Source: Priapulus caudatus
Lineage: Eukaryota > Priapulida > Priapulimorpha > Priapulimorphida > Priapulidae
DNA: 60,394 bases
Reading direction: 5' to 3'
Assembly (NCBI RefSeq): GCF_000485595.1
Contig: NW_014577207.1
Location: 103,203 to 163,596 of the forward strand
Positions within the stretch are counted from its first letter, which is position 1, and every line of letters starts with the position of its first letter. A model generated the notes under the pieces. The model did not search any database. It was given only the letters and a program-made list of their open reading frames with translations, and was not told where the DNA came from. The position numbers and the translations under genes were made by a program. Of this stretch, positions 37,923 to 50,016 are shown piece by piece.

Positions 37923-38017
37923 AAACAGTTAGATGTGGCGAGGAGAGAGAGAGATGACGCTTTGGAGAGAGTTAGACACCTGGAGGATGAACTAGAAACG
38001 GCAAAAATTCACTACAG
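37923..38017 (+). CDS. Coiled-coil protein gene, antepenultimate exon
   Basis: A 95-base exon between the acceptor TTTGCAG (ends 37922) and the donor CAG/GTTAGA (GT at 38018-38019). It starts on the first base of a codon and ends two bases into one. It encodes KQLDVARRERDDALERV, then RHLEDELETAKIHY, a charged heptad-like helix typical of a coiled coil. The split codon is completed as AGC (Ser) by the first base of the exon at 43711. Two further exons complete the gene, so the protein end is known but the start is not. A structural or scaffolding role (cytoskeleton, centrosome or cilium are common for such proteins) is only inference from the coiled coil. No family is assigned. Confidence 0.8.
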
Positions 38018-38151
38018 GTTAGATATTTATGACTATATTTATGAGAATTTAAAATGTAAATCTCGAATCCATAAATATGGCACAATTTTAAAAGGAAAAT
38101 ATAATGTGGTAAGAAATGTACTGGCTTATAGTTCCTTTTACACGGCCACCG

Positions 38152-38153
<2 letters not shown>

Positions 38154-38193
<40 letters not shown>

Positions 38194-38235
38194 GTAATAA
38201 TAGTGAAAATAATAATAATAATAATAATAATAATG
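38154..38235. repeat. (AAT)n trinucleotide microsatellite
   Basis: AAT units with a few AGT interruptions. In the continuing plus frame it reads as poly-Asn, but it lies after the splice donor. Confidence 0.93.
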
Positions 38236-39007
38236 ACATGTCCTTGCTGCTCTCCTGAGTTTAACTAGTGCTATTTAATCAATTGGATAATTTGTCAGTA
38301 TCGGGGCACCTTACAAATATTAAGAATGATCACACACATCTACACATAAATGAAAAAATAAATAAATACACATATATTTATTTTATTTTATTTATTTAAT
38401 CATTTATACTTTTATTTTATAATAATGTATGTGCACACATAAATACACACAAACATATTTTGAAAAAAAAAAGTAATACGCATATAAAATAGAAAAATTG
38501 ATATATATGTTATGTTGTGTGGAAAATGGCTACTTTCTTTCCTTATAACTGGTACCTGGTTAGATCTAAACATGATGGTTTGAAGCACTGACGTGTAAAC
38601 CCGCGTCATAGCAACGTTATATATCAAATTTGGCAGATCGGTTGAAAAAAAAGACTGAATTCAAGTCAATCAAGCGTGAACAACTTATACAAGAAAATAT
38701 GACAGTAGTAACCTTACTGATAGTTTATGATGACGTCACAATTAAAATCTCATGTCATAGCTGAATTGTTTCTTCACCAGCGCATACAACTCTAAGATTC
38801 TAACAGATAGCCATCATAGAGTGATCGCCTGGTAGAATTCTGTTATCTACTCGAACTGATACCAAAGCCGCCCTTGCACGTTTACACTGCACTCGTGCAA
38901 ATCCGGATCTCTCAATGGATAGCAGTATATGTCGCTCGTAGTTACTGAAAACCTGCGTTCGGCGACATGTTCAGGGGCATGAGCTTGCGGACAACTATTG
39001 GAAAACC

Positions 39008-39035
39008 GATATATATATATATATATATACATATC

Positions 39036-39105
<70 letters not shown>
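39008..39105. repeat. (TA)n microsatellite with CATATC interruptions
   Basis: Three TA runs separated by short ACATATCTAT blocks, followed by GTGC-type sequence to about 39160. Confidence 0.92.
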
Positions 39106-39106
<1 letters not shown>

Positions 39107-39389
39107 CATCCCATGTACATACATATATATGTGTGTGCGTGCATGCGTGCGTACATGCGTGTGTGTGTATATATGAATATATAGAGCCCAAAAAGATGTG
39201 CTGATTTCGGCCATATTAGAGATAGAATCCCATCACTGAGCATAATTTCCTGGAATTTTTTATATAATGCAAGATATCAATTAATCTGAAACATATACCA
39301 TAGATGGGGCTCCTGGATTTTTCCACAACTGTTCGGTAAATTTGTATATTTGCACGGTCACTCTCGTATGCGTTTTAAATTGGTGGCGC

Positions 39390-39790
39390 CAATGCGGAAT
39401 ACTTAATGATGAATGGACACGGATATGTTGTAGGCGCGGCTGAGAAGGAGAGAATTTCGCAGCGCGTCACTCTGTTACTCATGAGCGTTTCTGCGTACGT
39501 TGCCGCGACTAGCCATCCGACCAATCGATCATGTCGCCACGGTGACTCATACTGAGATACGCCGCACATGGCGCCCGCCCAGCCCTTTTGTCTAGCCTGC
39601 GCGACCTCATGTTTATCCTAGCCGCCATCTTGTTTTTTGACGGCGGGGGCGGCACGGTGCACAGAGCGTCTGCTTTCGTTACCAGCGGGCGCAGTCAGGG
39701 AAAGCGCTGCACTCGCACTGTTTCCGTTATCGCCCTCTCAGCGCGCCCTCGCAACTGCCATTGTTTTCCTAAGTTGCCTATGCAAATTTA
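39390..39790. promoter_or_regulatory. CpG-rich intronic island with YY1-type and X-box-like sites
   Basis: About 400 bases dense in CpG inside the intron of the coiled-coil gene. It holds a consensus YY1 site on the minus strand (AAGATGGCGGC, 39621-39631), a nearly symmetrical RFX/X-box-like sequence GTCGCCACGGTGAC (39533-39546), CCAAT at 39520-39524 and a GGGGGCGG GC-box near 39645. This combination is usual for a housekeeping-type promoter. No transcript start or exon can be shown, so promoter function is inferred. Confidence 0.4.
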
Positions 39791-41761
39791 TTGTAGGTAA
39801 CCAAGCGGTTTACACTCTACAGTTTGATCGGGCGATGGTAAATATTGCCAATAATGTGTCGACCTGGCAGGAGAGATGGTCACCGCCGACAGTGGGTGGC
39901 GCTGAAACACAGGACGCAGCATCGCTGGTAAATCTCAGGACAGTGTGATGCGTCATCTTCACGGGGAAGTTCCTAGCCTGGTTGTTGTCATAGTAATGGG
40001 TCATGATGAGGGCTTACTTATTGGCTCAGCAGTGAGTGTCAGAAAGAACCCAGTCAGAGGTGGAGTAGAGATGCTGTGGATCTTAGTCACTATTGACTCA
40101 CTAGTGCGTCATCGCACAATCTTACGGTTCATCCGGTGACCTTTGTAAGGGACTACATCATGCATTGGCGACACTCATTGCACTAGTGAACTTGGCCATA
40201 GTAGCAAGGGCAGGCCCATTCAAAATACCTCGCAGTTAGCAGCCATTTCTTGAATAAGATGTGTGAAGAGGTAATGCGAATAGATATGCATATGCCATTT
40301 ACCACAGGGCCGAATGTATTAGCAGGCATAGTCGTCAATGGCCACTATATTTCAGCTGTTTTCCTACACTCTTCCATGTGTCTTTTATGATTTGTTTGGC
40401 ACCTTTAACACTTAGTAAGTGTATGGTACACCTCGTTCCTTTTCTATTTACATTCATCCTTGCACATCCACTGGTGCCCCTTCAGTACATGGTCTGCACC
40501 GACGACAGTCGCTTCGAAGATGTACCCCTTAATTCTTCAACATTCTTCTTCGCCTAATAGAATGTCATCATTGTGATACATACCCGGATCCCGAACCCTG
40601 ATGGCTGTTTAGACCAAGATTTCTTTCATAGCATCTGGCACTGATGAAGATTGGCTCAAGGCAATTCTTTACATTGTGTGTCAGTGATGAGATTTCTTTC
40701 ACGGTATTTAGCAGCACCAGTACCATCGACGGCGAAAATTACACGAGGATACGGTTTACAACCTGCGAGTGTCGCTGGCGATAGAAGGAAAGGCATTGTG
40801 GGCAATTGGCATGAAAAGACATGACTGTAATTATTCTAGACAGGGCATATAAGGAGCTAGCAACTAGGTAACTACATCGGCAAACATCCTAGCAGAAATC
40901 TCCAACAATATCCATGTATGTGTTTCTGTTTACGACTCGGGGCAGGCTTTCCCAAGCTGCTGCTATTTCCTGCAGCAGCCAGAGATTGAGAGCTCTCGCT
41001 GGCCAAGTAGTGTTGACCGGCTAGCCTGTCTGCTGAGACTTTATGCAAACGCACTTTCTGAACCTTATTAATTTGTCCTGGTCAGTGTTTGTTTTCAGTC
41101 AGAGCCCAAAGGGACATTGTCTACGAGCAAAACAATGCACAATGGCCAGACTCTGGTCAGGATATTGTCCTGTAATCTGTGTGCTCATTACAACAGCTTG
41201 GCAGGGTCAACACGAGGTGTGTTCCTTGGTAATTTCTCTACTCTCTATGGAGGAGGGGCGTGTTTCCACTCCCCTACATTTGCTTATGCGCCCCGAAATC
41301 GGATATCTTATTATTGAAATGATAGATGATTGAAACTGCGCTCTTCCACAAAGCATTCTTCTGCTTGAATGTTCAGCTAGCCTGAACGCAGTTGGTCCTC
41401 ATTGTGTTTGTTGCTGTCCACCTGTAGATCACTGCAGCTGGCAGCGTACTTGGCTCGCCTGATAGCCTTGTTCTATCCATGTATCTAGGAGTAGGTTTGG
41501 ATGACTCATGGTCTCATGGTAAAAAAAGTAATACAAAGTGTTTCAAGTAAGACAAAAACGAATATATGTGTAATGTGGTCACGTAGCATATACATGCATT
41601 CAGCGTCGATTCTCCAAGGCAAATCTAAAATACAACTGGTTACAATTAATTCATTAAAGATAGTTAACTTCGAACTGGTTGCAGTGTGTTTGAAAAATTT
41701 TATAGCTGATCATACTTGATATCGCACTTAATAAAACGATCTCAACAGACAATACATAGTT

Positions 41762-42348
41762 TTAAAGGGATACATGACCCTATAGCTTCCTTACGTATTT
41801 CCAGTTAAAGTAGGTTTAAATTACACTACATAAAAAAATTCACTGTTCCATATTCATTCGAAATGTTAGAATTTTAAAAAATGTTTTAAAACTAACGGCT
41901 GTATCGTTGCTTACAATGACGGTGGCGCCACTACTAGCCCATCTGTTTTCAGGCTGCAGGCTACAGACCGAGGGTGTTTCTTCTTTTATTAATTTACGAG
42001 GAGAAGGATTACAATATCTTATAAACAACTTTTAGATTCAGTTATAATATGGACCAATTTGTCCTAAAATAAAAATCGTTTGGTTAAATAGCAGTTAGAT
42101 ATAAATATAATTGCACTTTTGTGATTAGCTCTTGCTCTGTAACGTACAAATTAAATCGGAAAAAGCGCAACTTTGTATGGGTGGTGGCACAATCGTGGGG
42201 CATTATGTCAGCAGCCAAAAAAGATTTCGAAGCTCACTGTTTAAAAAAAAATTTGATTGCATGATTATAGGAATTTGTAGGTATATACTATTATTTATGC
42301 ACTTGCTATCATAATATACTAACATTTTAGGGTGCTGTACCCCTTTAA
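41762..42348. mobile_element. TTAA-flanked inverted-repeat element (piggyBac-like MITE)
   Basis: The left end at 41766 reads AGGGATACATGACCCTA. The right end, inverted from 42344, reads AGGGGTACAGCACCCTA. The 17-base ends agree at 14 positions. TTAA lies directly outside both ends (41762-41765 and 42345-42348). TTAA targeting is characteristic of piggyBac transposons, though the termini do not begin with the usual CCC. The 579-base interior has no transposase frame. It is located in the intron of the coiled-coil gene. Confidence 0.6.
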
Positions 42349-42767
42349 TTCAACTATATTATTGTTTTAAGCATTATTTAAGTTAATTGGGCTTTAATTA
42401 TGCTACATACCACTCTTCGGTATTTGATATCACTGTAAAGTGAATAATTACCTGCCTTAAAATCTTGCTAGTGTTTGAAATCGGTGCGATATGTATGGAT
42501 GTGCTGCGTCTAGTGGTGATGAAATATATAATGTTGAAATTTTAGCAAGTTTTAAAACAGAAATGGACCGGGAAATGCTAGATCTAACATATATATTTCT
42601 AGCTGCTGTTTACATTGTAAACATTCATAGTTCAAGTTCATTCATAGTTCATTCATTGTTCATTCATAGTTCGAGTGAAACTGTTAATAAACTCAAAAAC
42701 TTGTTTAATTATAAGCTTCCAGAATGAAATATGGCAAAGAAGTCATCATCAGTTGCACAACATAAGG

Positions 42768-43121
42768 CATCCTCACGGGTGTTGCTATCCCCCGGACGTG
42801 GAGTGAGAGTAACGTGATACAGTTGACGTATACTTCAAAACTTAACAGTAGCCACACAGACTAAGGGATACAGTGTAACCCTAACTCCAACACTAACCCT
42901 AACACTAAATATATATATATATCGGATCGCTATATATAGGGGCGTCATCCACACAAATTAATCTGTGGTGTGGGGACAGATATCATGATGCAAAAACCCT
43001 AACCCTAACCCTAACCCTAACCCTTACCTAATACTAATACTAATAATATTAATCCAAATACTAGTGCTGCCACGTTGCGGTAGCACTCCACGCCCAGGGG
43101 ATAGCATTACCCCATCCTCAC
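42768..43121. mobile_element. Inverted-repeat element with 9-bp target duplication and telomere-like core
   Basis: The element spans 42777-43112. Its left end reads GGGTGTTGCTATCCCC and its right end, inverted, reads GGGTAATGCTATCCCC; similarity continues inward for about 40 bases. The 9-bp CATCCTCAC lies immediately outside both ends (42768-42776 and 43113-43121), a perfect target duplication. The core holds degenerate CCCTAACACTAA units, a TA run (42909-42922) and a clean (CCCTAA)n block at 42998-43022. An 8-9 bp duplication suggests a hAT-, Merlin- or Mutator-type origin, which I cannot narrow down. There is no coding frame. Confidence 0.8.
42998..43022. repeat. Interstitial telomere-like (CCCTAA)n repeat
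   Basis: Four units of CCCTAA inside the inverted-repeat element; a CCCTTA variant follows. Confidence 0.9.
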
Positions 43122-43710
43122 AAGAGGCAGCCCTATCAGCTGTGCTGCAACCCGATATTATAAATAACTACCAATCGGCACGTTTTAAAGTCAAGGATTT
43201 ATTAACATCTAATTACTATTGAACAACGAAAATTAGTATGTAGGGTAATTTAAAAAAAACCTGTTTTAGCCTGATAATGCTTAAATCTACCCCTCTGTTT
43301 TCTGTTAATTTGATGCACTAAAAAATCTTAATAATAAGCAAAAATATCACTTGTTAAGGCTTTGGCAATTTTTAAGTACGCCTTACGAATATCAGGTATC
43401 ACACGTCCTAGTAAGAATTGCCACATTAGAACATATACCAACAGTTAGCAATCAATTTGAGATGGTCATTGAACCACATAAACATACATGCACAGGCTTA
43501 CTTGCATATATACAAGTTTCTAGATTACATTTCCATTTTCCTGACGATTCATCAACGCACCATGTTTTGTTAAAACCTTAGTTCAATCCCTACGCGTTAT
43601 TTTTAATGATTGATTGTCACTCAGAACGGGAATCATCTGCTGCGCTGGTCATTAATCACTACTCGTCGATTCTCGGTTATTGCATGAGCTCTCTTTGTTT
43701 TTTTTCGCAG

Positions 43711-43941
43711 CCTGCACAAGTCGCTATCGAACGAGGCAGGTCTGTGTGATCAGCTCAACAGCACTCTCAACAGTCTCGGCTCTCAGCTGCGATATAAAGA
43801 CAGCGTAGAGAAGGTGACAGTGAAGGACAACAACCACCTGGTGGCGGCAATGAGAAGCGCAGCTGCGGCACGCGAGAAGACTGCCATGCAGCTGGAGAGG
43901 GTCACTACGGAGAAGAGCGAGCTGCAGGACAGCTGTGAGAA
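43711..43941 (+). CDS. Coiled-coil protein gene, penultimate exon
   Basis: A 231-base exon. The acceptor is CTCTCTTTGTTTTTTTTCGCAG, split here as a pyrimidine tract ending at 43710, and the donor is GAA/GTAAGC (GT at 43942-43943). Its first base completes the Ser codon started at 38016-38017. The frame then reads LHKSLSNEAGLCDQLN, a Ser/Leu-rich helix around SLGSQLRYKDS, a basic stretch VEKVTVKDNN, and a long helix rich in Ala, Arg and Glu ending in LQDSCE. It stops two bases into the next codon, which the exon at 49956 completes as AAA (Lys). GC-rich codon use stands out against the AT-rich introns. The exon is the strongest coding signal in the window. Confidence 0.88.
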
Positions 43942-45884
43942 GTAAGCACCTTTCTTTTGCCGTCAGCTACGCTTTCCCTATGTCCTGTTTTTCGCAAACC
44001 TCTGTTTAACATTTAAAGTGGGGCAAGAGGCATAGGGCGAGCACTACGAGGTGTGATTCCTCTTCCAGTTAATTTCCAGGCCCTCAGAAAATGTATTTGA
44101 CGCCACGTTAGCAGTGAAGGACTGGTTTCTATATAAGATAGTCTCATTAGGTTCTTCTAATTTCTCGAAATATTATCTCTATGTAGCGTTCGAAGGAAAC
44201 CGATCCCGTACAATGTCTTTGTGACTGGCGTGGTGACATAGGCCATGCGCGTTAATGCAAATACCTTAGAAGTGGTAAAGTGCCAATGTGATTGTAAAAT
44301 AGTTACGTTGCTAAATTATCATGAAGACATTGAGAGCCCGCATAGAATGAAGACACGCGCGGTCTGTGGTCGTGCTGTGAACGGAGCTTGCTTACTTTGA
44401 CTGTGTATCGTCATGTTTGTTAGATTGGCAAATGTCCTCCCAGACCACATGTGACGTTCACCCATGCAGTGGTTCAATGTTACTGTGATCATGAAATTTA
44501 ATATAAATTGTAATATATTCATCATTAAAGGTAATGCAAAATTAGGATCTTGTACGAATTCAGCAGGATATTTATTTATTCACGCCTCTCATTGCTTCTT
44601 TCTTGTTACCTCTTCGTTGTCAACTTCATCCCTCTTATTCGTCTTCTCCTTGCTCTTCTTCGTCGTCATCATCATCATCATCGTCGGCATCAAATTCATC
44701 TGCTTCGATCATCTTCTACTTCGTCATCTTTTTAATCTCAATCTTGTTTTTGATATGATTCTGATATTCTTATTTATATAAATAAACGTGGAAACAATCT
44801 ACCTTGCACTCACTGGTGCCAATCGTTACTTTGTGGACATATTACCATACTCTATGAATGGTTATGTTTTATTTATCAACTGCGCAAGGACACCGGGGCT
44901 TTGGCACATTGGTTTACGCCATCCAGGGTTACCAGCCCGCTTGAATGCACAATAAATGTGTCCGCTTTTACGCCGTGCACATTTGTGTACCTTGTCCGTA
45001 TTATTCCACGCCGAATTTTTTGTATCAAAATATCTTCTGTGGTGCGCGTCAGCCATTGTGGGAATTCGCAAGCAATGTGTGAATAATTGAACAATATGCT
45101 GGTATAAATATTGCGATAACAATCTATTAGTAACCATTAGCAACGTACGCTGTTGCAAGTACGATATTATCCATGCAAATTTACATTTGTCTTGTTAAGT
45201 AAACTTGCCAATGTCTAGCGGGGCGAGGTGTGTGTGTGTGGGTGGGGGGGTTACAGTCGAGTCATGAACTTGATAAATGGAGAGAACCAATGGAGGGGAA
45301 TACTGCATTTAGTTTTGCTGTTCATATTTACGCAATGTTTACCGGCGCGCGAATTTGTTTGCATTGTTTTAGATATGTCCTCACGACAAATACGGCAGCA
45401 TGCACAAACATTGTCTCCACCTGCGCGTTTGCGCCGGGAACACACATTTAGTTTTGTTGACACGTCTGACACTAACATTTAGACGCTGTCTGTAAGAGAA
45501 TGTCTCCGCATAATAGCGATCGAGGTGGTAACCTTATGAATGACATGGCAGTTTCTATTGAAAGCTGCGTATGCTTTGAAAATTCGTAAAATGTATTTGC
45601 AGAAGCGGTGTGACTGTCGAACGTTGCAATACCTCACAATAATTGACAGGCGCAGGCAAACACGAAGCCTACCTTGTTACTTGGCAGCGGCCCACACACA
45701 GAAGTCGTTCCAACAGAAACGAGAACATACGAAAGAAATTCATAGCATAATTTTTCGTGTATGTTTTCCAGCGCCTTACCTCGCGCGGTGCTAAAGTTTG
45801 CTGAAATGTTCTCTCGAAGCTTCACTGGTTCGATCGCTCTGTATCTGTGGAGTCCGTTACGTGTTGTAAGAACAGCGTCTTTAG

Positions 45885-46150
45885 TATTGATGGTGCTAGT
45901 GGCGATGGTGAGAGCAGTGATGGCAATAATGACGATGCTGATGGCGACGATGATAACAGTGACGAAGGTGATGGCAGCGATATTGATAGTGACGATGGTG
46001 ATAGCGGAAGTGTTGATAATGTTGATGGTGATAGTGACGACGCTAATGATGTTGATGCTGATAGCGATGATGGTAATACAGATGATAGTGATACTAACGA
46101 TGCCGATAGCGATGATGGTGATTCTGACGTTGGTGATAGTGCGATGGCAC
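45885..46150. repeat. Degenerate GAT/GGT/GAC trinucleotide region
   Basis: Imperfect GATGGTGATAGTGAC-like units. Two plus frames (Asp/Ser-rich and Met/Val-rich) and one minus frame (Ile-rich) are all open for over 100 codons, as expected for an old triplet repeat, so no coding exon is called. Confidence 0.75.
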
Positions 46151-49100
46151 CATTGTGTCAGCAGCATCGATAATTAGTGCTAGTGACGATGACAGCAACT
46201 GCAGTTTTAATATTGCTTACATTCGTACACCTTCGGTCGCCTTTGATCGGGGGACGTTGATAACTAGCATCATCACCAGCACATACTTATAGCGGCTCAT
46301 TTATGTTTGATCTTTACTCTTACATTGATGTTTCCTGCCAAAGGCTTTTCCTCCAGTAAGGAGATATGATGAGGAAATAAAGCGCATTTTAATAAAAGCG
46401 GGGATTAAAACATGGGAACTATTTTAATTAAAATTTCGTCAATCTTTCATTAAATTTCAAATTAAACGCCGTGGAACATTGGCAGCGTCCTCTTAATTGT
46501 AACTTTTCTTTTTTCGCCCCAGCAGAAACTAATATCCTTTCTGATTGACTGATATCACTTACTTAGGCTGGTATAATTTTCTACATTATTTGCACGGTTT
46601 TGGCTTTCGGGCAAATTTTCGTCCCGCTGTGAATCGGACGGATGCAGGCACTGTTTTTCCAGTATCTGTCTTGCAGCTAAAAGCATTGATTTTGTGAATC
46701 GCAGCAAGAAACGACGCTGGTAACTAGGAAGAAATGTCCGGCGCCGAATTGGCTCGATCTTACAGCCTTTAACAAACTTTCCCGTTGGCTGGTCAATTTG
46801 CTACAATAACGAGAATGGTGACAGAGGCCACCAGCTAACAAACTAGATGCTAGCGATTGGGTGTTGATTACAAAAAAAGTTGCGAACGTAGTCCAGTGGT
46901 AGTGAGAGGTTAGTACGGTGTATCTTCGGTTTGACTAAATATTGCAGGTTTTGTTAACGTTCCCACCAATCCTAAACCTAACCTGTCCACCCCGATGCCG
47001 CTGCCTGTCCGGCAGTACTTGGCATGCTAGCGAAAAATAGTGGAAATCTTTTACTGGGCGATGTTCTGTTTGCACAGCGACAGAGCTTTGGTAGGATACC
47101 TTGCAGTAGTAGGTGCATGGTGCACAGAGCTGTGGCTTCCATCAATAGCAATCTCGCATACGCATTTTAATAAATGAAAACGTCAGAAAGCGCACTGTTT
47201 ACTCAGTCTTCGCTTTCCTTCCTCATTTTTTATCGGATCAGACGCTGCACCGGCAGGCGACGGCGTTGCCATGGCTGCGCGCGTTGAAAACAATAGAACG
47301 CCATCTAATCAGCGAGGCTGTGCGCTAGGGCGCGTGGTGAAGCCCATCTCGGCGGCCACTGTAAGCCGAGAGTTCTCGACAAATACTGGCGTGTGTATTC
47401 TTTGGCTATATAGCGATGTGTCCAAACATGTCCGCCATCAGAGGCAGCGGAGAGAAGTTGTTTGCTCTGCTCTGCTAAATGGTTTATCTCTGATAAACAG
47501 CTCACCAACAAGATTCCAACTGTTACAAGTTGATATTTAGTACAAACGCACGAAATTAAGCGCCGCGGCGGAGACATTGTATGGCCGCAAATGGGGGGAA
47601 GAGATAAAGCGACGCGCGGACGACTAAGCTCTTATGCCTACCGGCGTCAAAATGTCCCTATTCGAGCAGTAAGATAAGACGATTGGATTTTGCCTCATTA
47701 TGTGCCCTACTCTGTATGGTATCTGCATTCTAGATGTATTGTCGCTTGTCGGGATTTGTCTAGTTGGCTATATCATCGGCTACTCTTGGCAGTAGAAGGT
47801 TGCGCTCCGCAAGCAAGCTTTAATAATGTGCGCGAAGGTTTTACCTTGCGGGAGAAAGCTGTCCACGGTGGAGTTTAGTAACGTACACGTCAAAATGACG
47901 TGCAATAAACTCGTTAGTCCGGATTGCGTTTAGACCGTCTGTATAGCTTTTACATCGCCATTGACATGTTGCGGGCAAAGCCTGGTGCTACCTCTTTCAT
48001 AACCCGGGTATTAGAATAAGATTTCGCGTACAGAGGGGAGTGGCATTGGTTTGCTGCGGTACCGCCATGATGATGGCTGTCAATCACAATATTGTCTCTC
48101 GGTCACATATCCTTGGTCTCTATTTGTGCTTGATGTCAGGAAGACTACGAGATGCAGCACTTATCGTAACATTCCAACGAAAGGACTCACGTACTCACCG
48201 ATACAGAGAGCAAGCGAAGATATCCTGTCATTTTGATCCTTAAGATGAGGGCTAAAGCATTGTATATAGTTATTTTAACCTTCCCTACTCTTTTTAAAAT
48301 GGGGCAAAAATATACATGAGATTAATTCTGTTAAATGTGTAATACGTTGATTTCTCGCTTATGTGGGTTAGGTGGAAAGCAGGCCAAAAGAACTGCATTC
48401 TTGATGCGTATAAATATCTGTTTCAATGACTAAGCATAATAAAAATTCCCCACAGTAACTACAGTCATTGCTACGGTGCAAAAAATCAAGAGAAAAACAA
48501 CGCAAATGAAGACCTTCCGTTATTTTCCTCTGGTAATAAAAGTCGAGATTAGTGTATGCACATTTTTGTAGATGTCAAGATTGTAAATTTACTGTGATTT
48601 CATTATGAAACCATTGTAGGTTAGTTTCTTTATCTTGTAGGAGGGAATTGTGGGAGGCGTTCATTTGCTTTATTCAAAGCGGTCTGCTTTCATTTCTGCT
48701 ATGGTTTGCTTTCGGGTAAGACATGCCCCTGCTTAAATTTTTTCTTCTTCTATTCACTAGCCGATCTCATTAGATTCTGAATCATTGGGCTGTGGAAACA
48801 GAATAAACTCGCACTTGATTAAAACAACCAATTAGGCAAGAAGAAATTAGACGCTGTAGATTCATGATTACCTTCAGTCTGCATCTCATCATCTTGGGTA
48901 AACAAGAGGTAATATCCACCGATTAGTTGTCATAACTGCCGCTTCTGCATTAATGAACAGATCATCCGCGCTGTTGCGATAACCGCACACACTCCCTGCG
49001 CAGCTGACGTGCTATAAGCGGGAGCTGCCAGTATGATGTAAGAGCCGAGAAAGTTTCTTACAAATTTCAGGCTGTGTCTACTGACTTGATTAAATGCTGC

Positions 49101-49637
49101 CAGATCTGCGCACTAGAAAAGCGCGAACGAAATAGGCGGGCGATTTTTTGCTAGAATAAACTAATATACGAAAACGCGTTTAATATTGTGACAAGCAAAT
49201 GGCTATTTTAATAGCATAATTGCATCGGCTGCGTTGCAGAATCGCCGTGGTGATAGTGAAAACCACGCTGCATCGCCATGGAGATAGCGGTTTATTCTCC
49301 GTCCTTGCATCTATCGCAGTAATTAGTGGCCAACTCTGAGCAAATATGTGTCCAACTCATCAACTCGTAAGCACTTCACGAATCAATGAAATTCATGTCT
49401 TAATACAACTGGTAATTCAAGCAAGAAGCCAAACAGTGATGTTGAACACTCTCTGAAATAAACTCATTCACTCGTGCGCTCGCGTCACAGTGTTCAAACA
49501 GAGCTGCTGTGTCTCCGGCCAGCAGGCGTGCCTTTGTCCCTCGCGTATGTCGAGGTGCCGTGTCGGGCATGGCAATGATGTTGGCCACACCGCAGCAATT
49601 CACACCGACATGAAAGACGGATTACTGCAATGATGGC

Positions 49638-49860
49638 GATGACGACGACGACGACGACGACGATGCAGATGATGCAGCTGATGATGACGATGATGATGAT
49701 GATGATAGTGAGGATGACTATGCAGATGATATTGTTGTTGTTGGTGCTGCTCCTGTCACTGCTACCGCTGCTGCTGCTAATGATGATGATGATGATGGTG
49801 ATGGTGATGATGATGATGACGACGATGGTAATTATGCTGGTGACACTTCTGCTGCTGATA
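49638..49860. repeat. (GAC)n/(GAT)n trinucleotide region
   Basis: GAC units at 49640-49664, GAT-rich sequence to 49728, a GTT/GCT block, then GAT units to about 49830. It lies just upstream of the last intron's acceptor. Confidence 0.85.
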
Positions 49861-49955
49861 TATAAACCAAAAATATGGCGAGGGGTCTGCAGTCTTTACT
49901 GACGGCCCCCATTTGTGTGGAAATTGAAACCTAAATAAATCTTTTACTCTTACAG

Positions 49956-50016
49956 ATACAAGCGCCTTATTGCCGTTTTGAGGAAGAAAATCAATGGGGG
50001 TTCTCCAGCCGTCTAA
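49956..50016 (+). CDS. Coiled-coil protein gene, terminal exon with stop codon
   Basis: A strong acceptor (CTTTTACTCTTACAG ending 49955) opens an exon whose first base completes the Lys codon begun at 43940. The frame continues YKRLIAVLRKKINGGSPAV and ends in TAA at 50014-50016. The three exons sum to 387 bases, exactly 128 codons plus stop. That independent splice sites give one frame ending in a stop supports the model. A basic C-terminal tail after the coiled coil is the only other feature. Confidence 0.82.

Larger units (their letters stand above)
38018..43710 (+). other. Intron of the coiled-coil gene (5.7 kb)
   Basis: Begins GTTAGA and ends with the long pyrimidine tract and CGCAG at 43710. 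It contains an AAT microsatellite, a TA microsatellite, a CpG-rich island and two inverted-repeat elements, each listed separately. The remaining parts (38236-39007, 39791-41765, 42345-42767, 43122-43680) show no exon. Confidence 0.75.
43942..49955 (+). other. Last intron of the coiled-coil gene (6.0 kb)
   Basis: GTAAGC at the left and TTTTACTCTTACAG at the right. It contains an ATC-rich stretch at 44650-44720, a GAT/GAC-rich region at 45885-46150 and a GAT/GAC-rich region at 49638-49860. Repeat-free parts near 46720-46860 and 47230-47360 are moderately GC-rich. No other exon is seen. Confidence 0.75.

Noticed and set aside
45634-46177. Asp/Ser-rich frame resembling an acidic matrix protein
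   Set aside because: Three frames on two strands are open across the same GAT/GAC repeat, so openness is not evidence of coding.
47271-47577. ATG in good context (GCCATGG) with 89 codons, near an X-box-like GTTGCCATGG
   Set aside because: The opposite strand has an equally long frame, there is no homologue known to me, and it lies inside the last intron.
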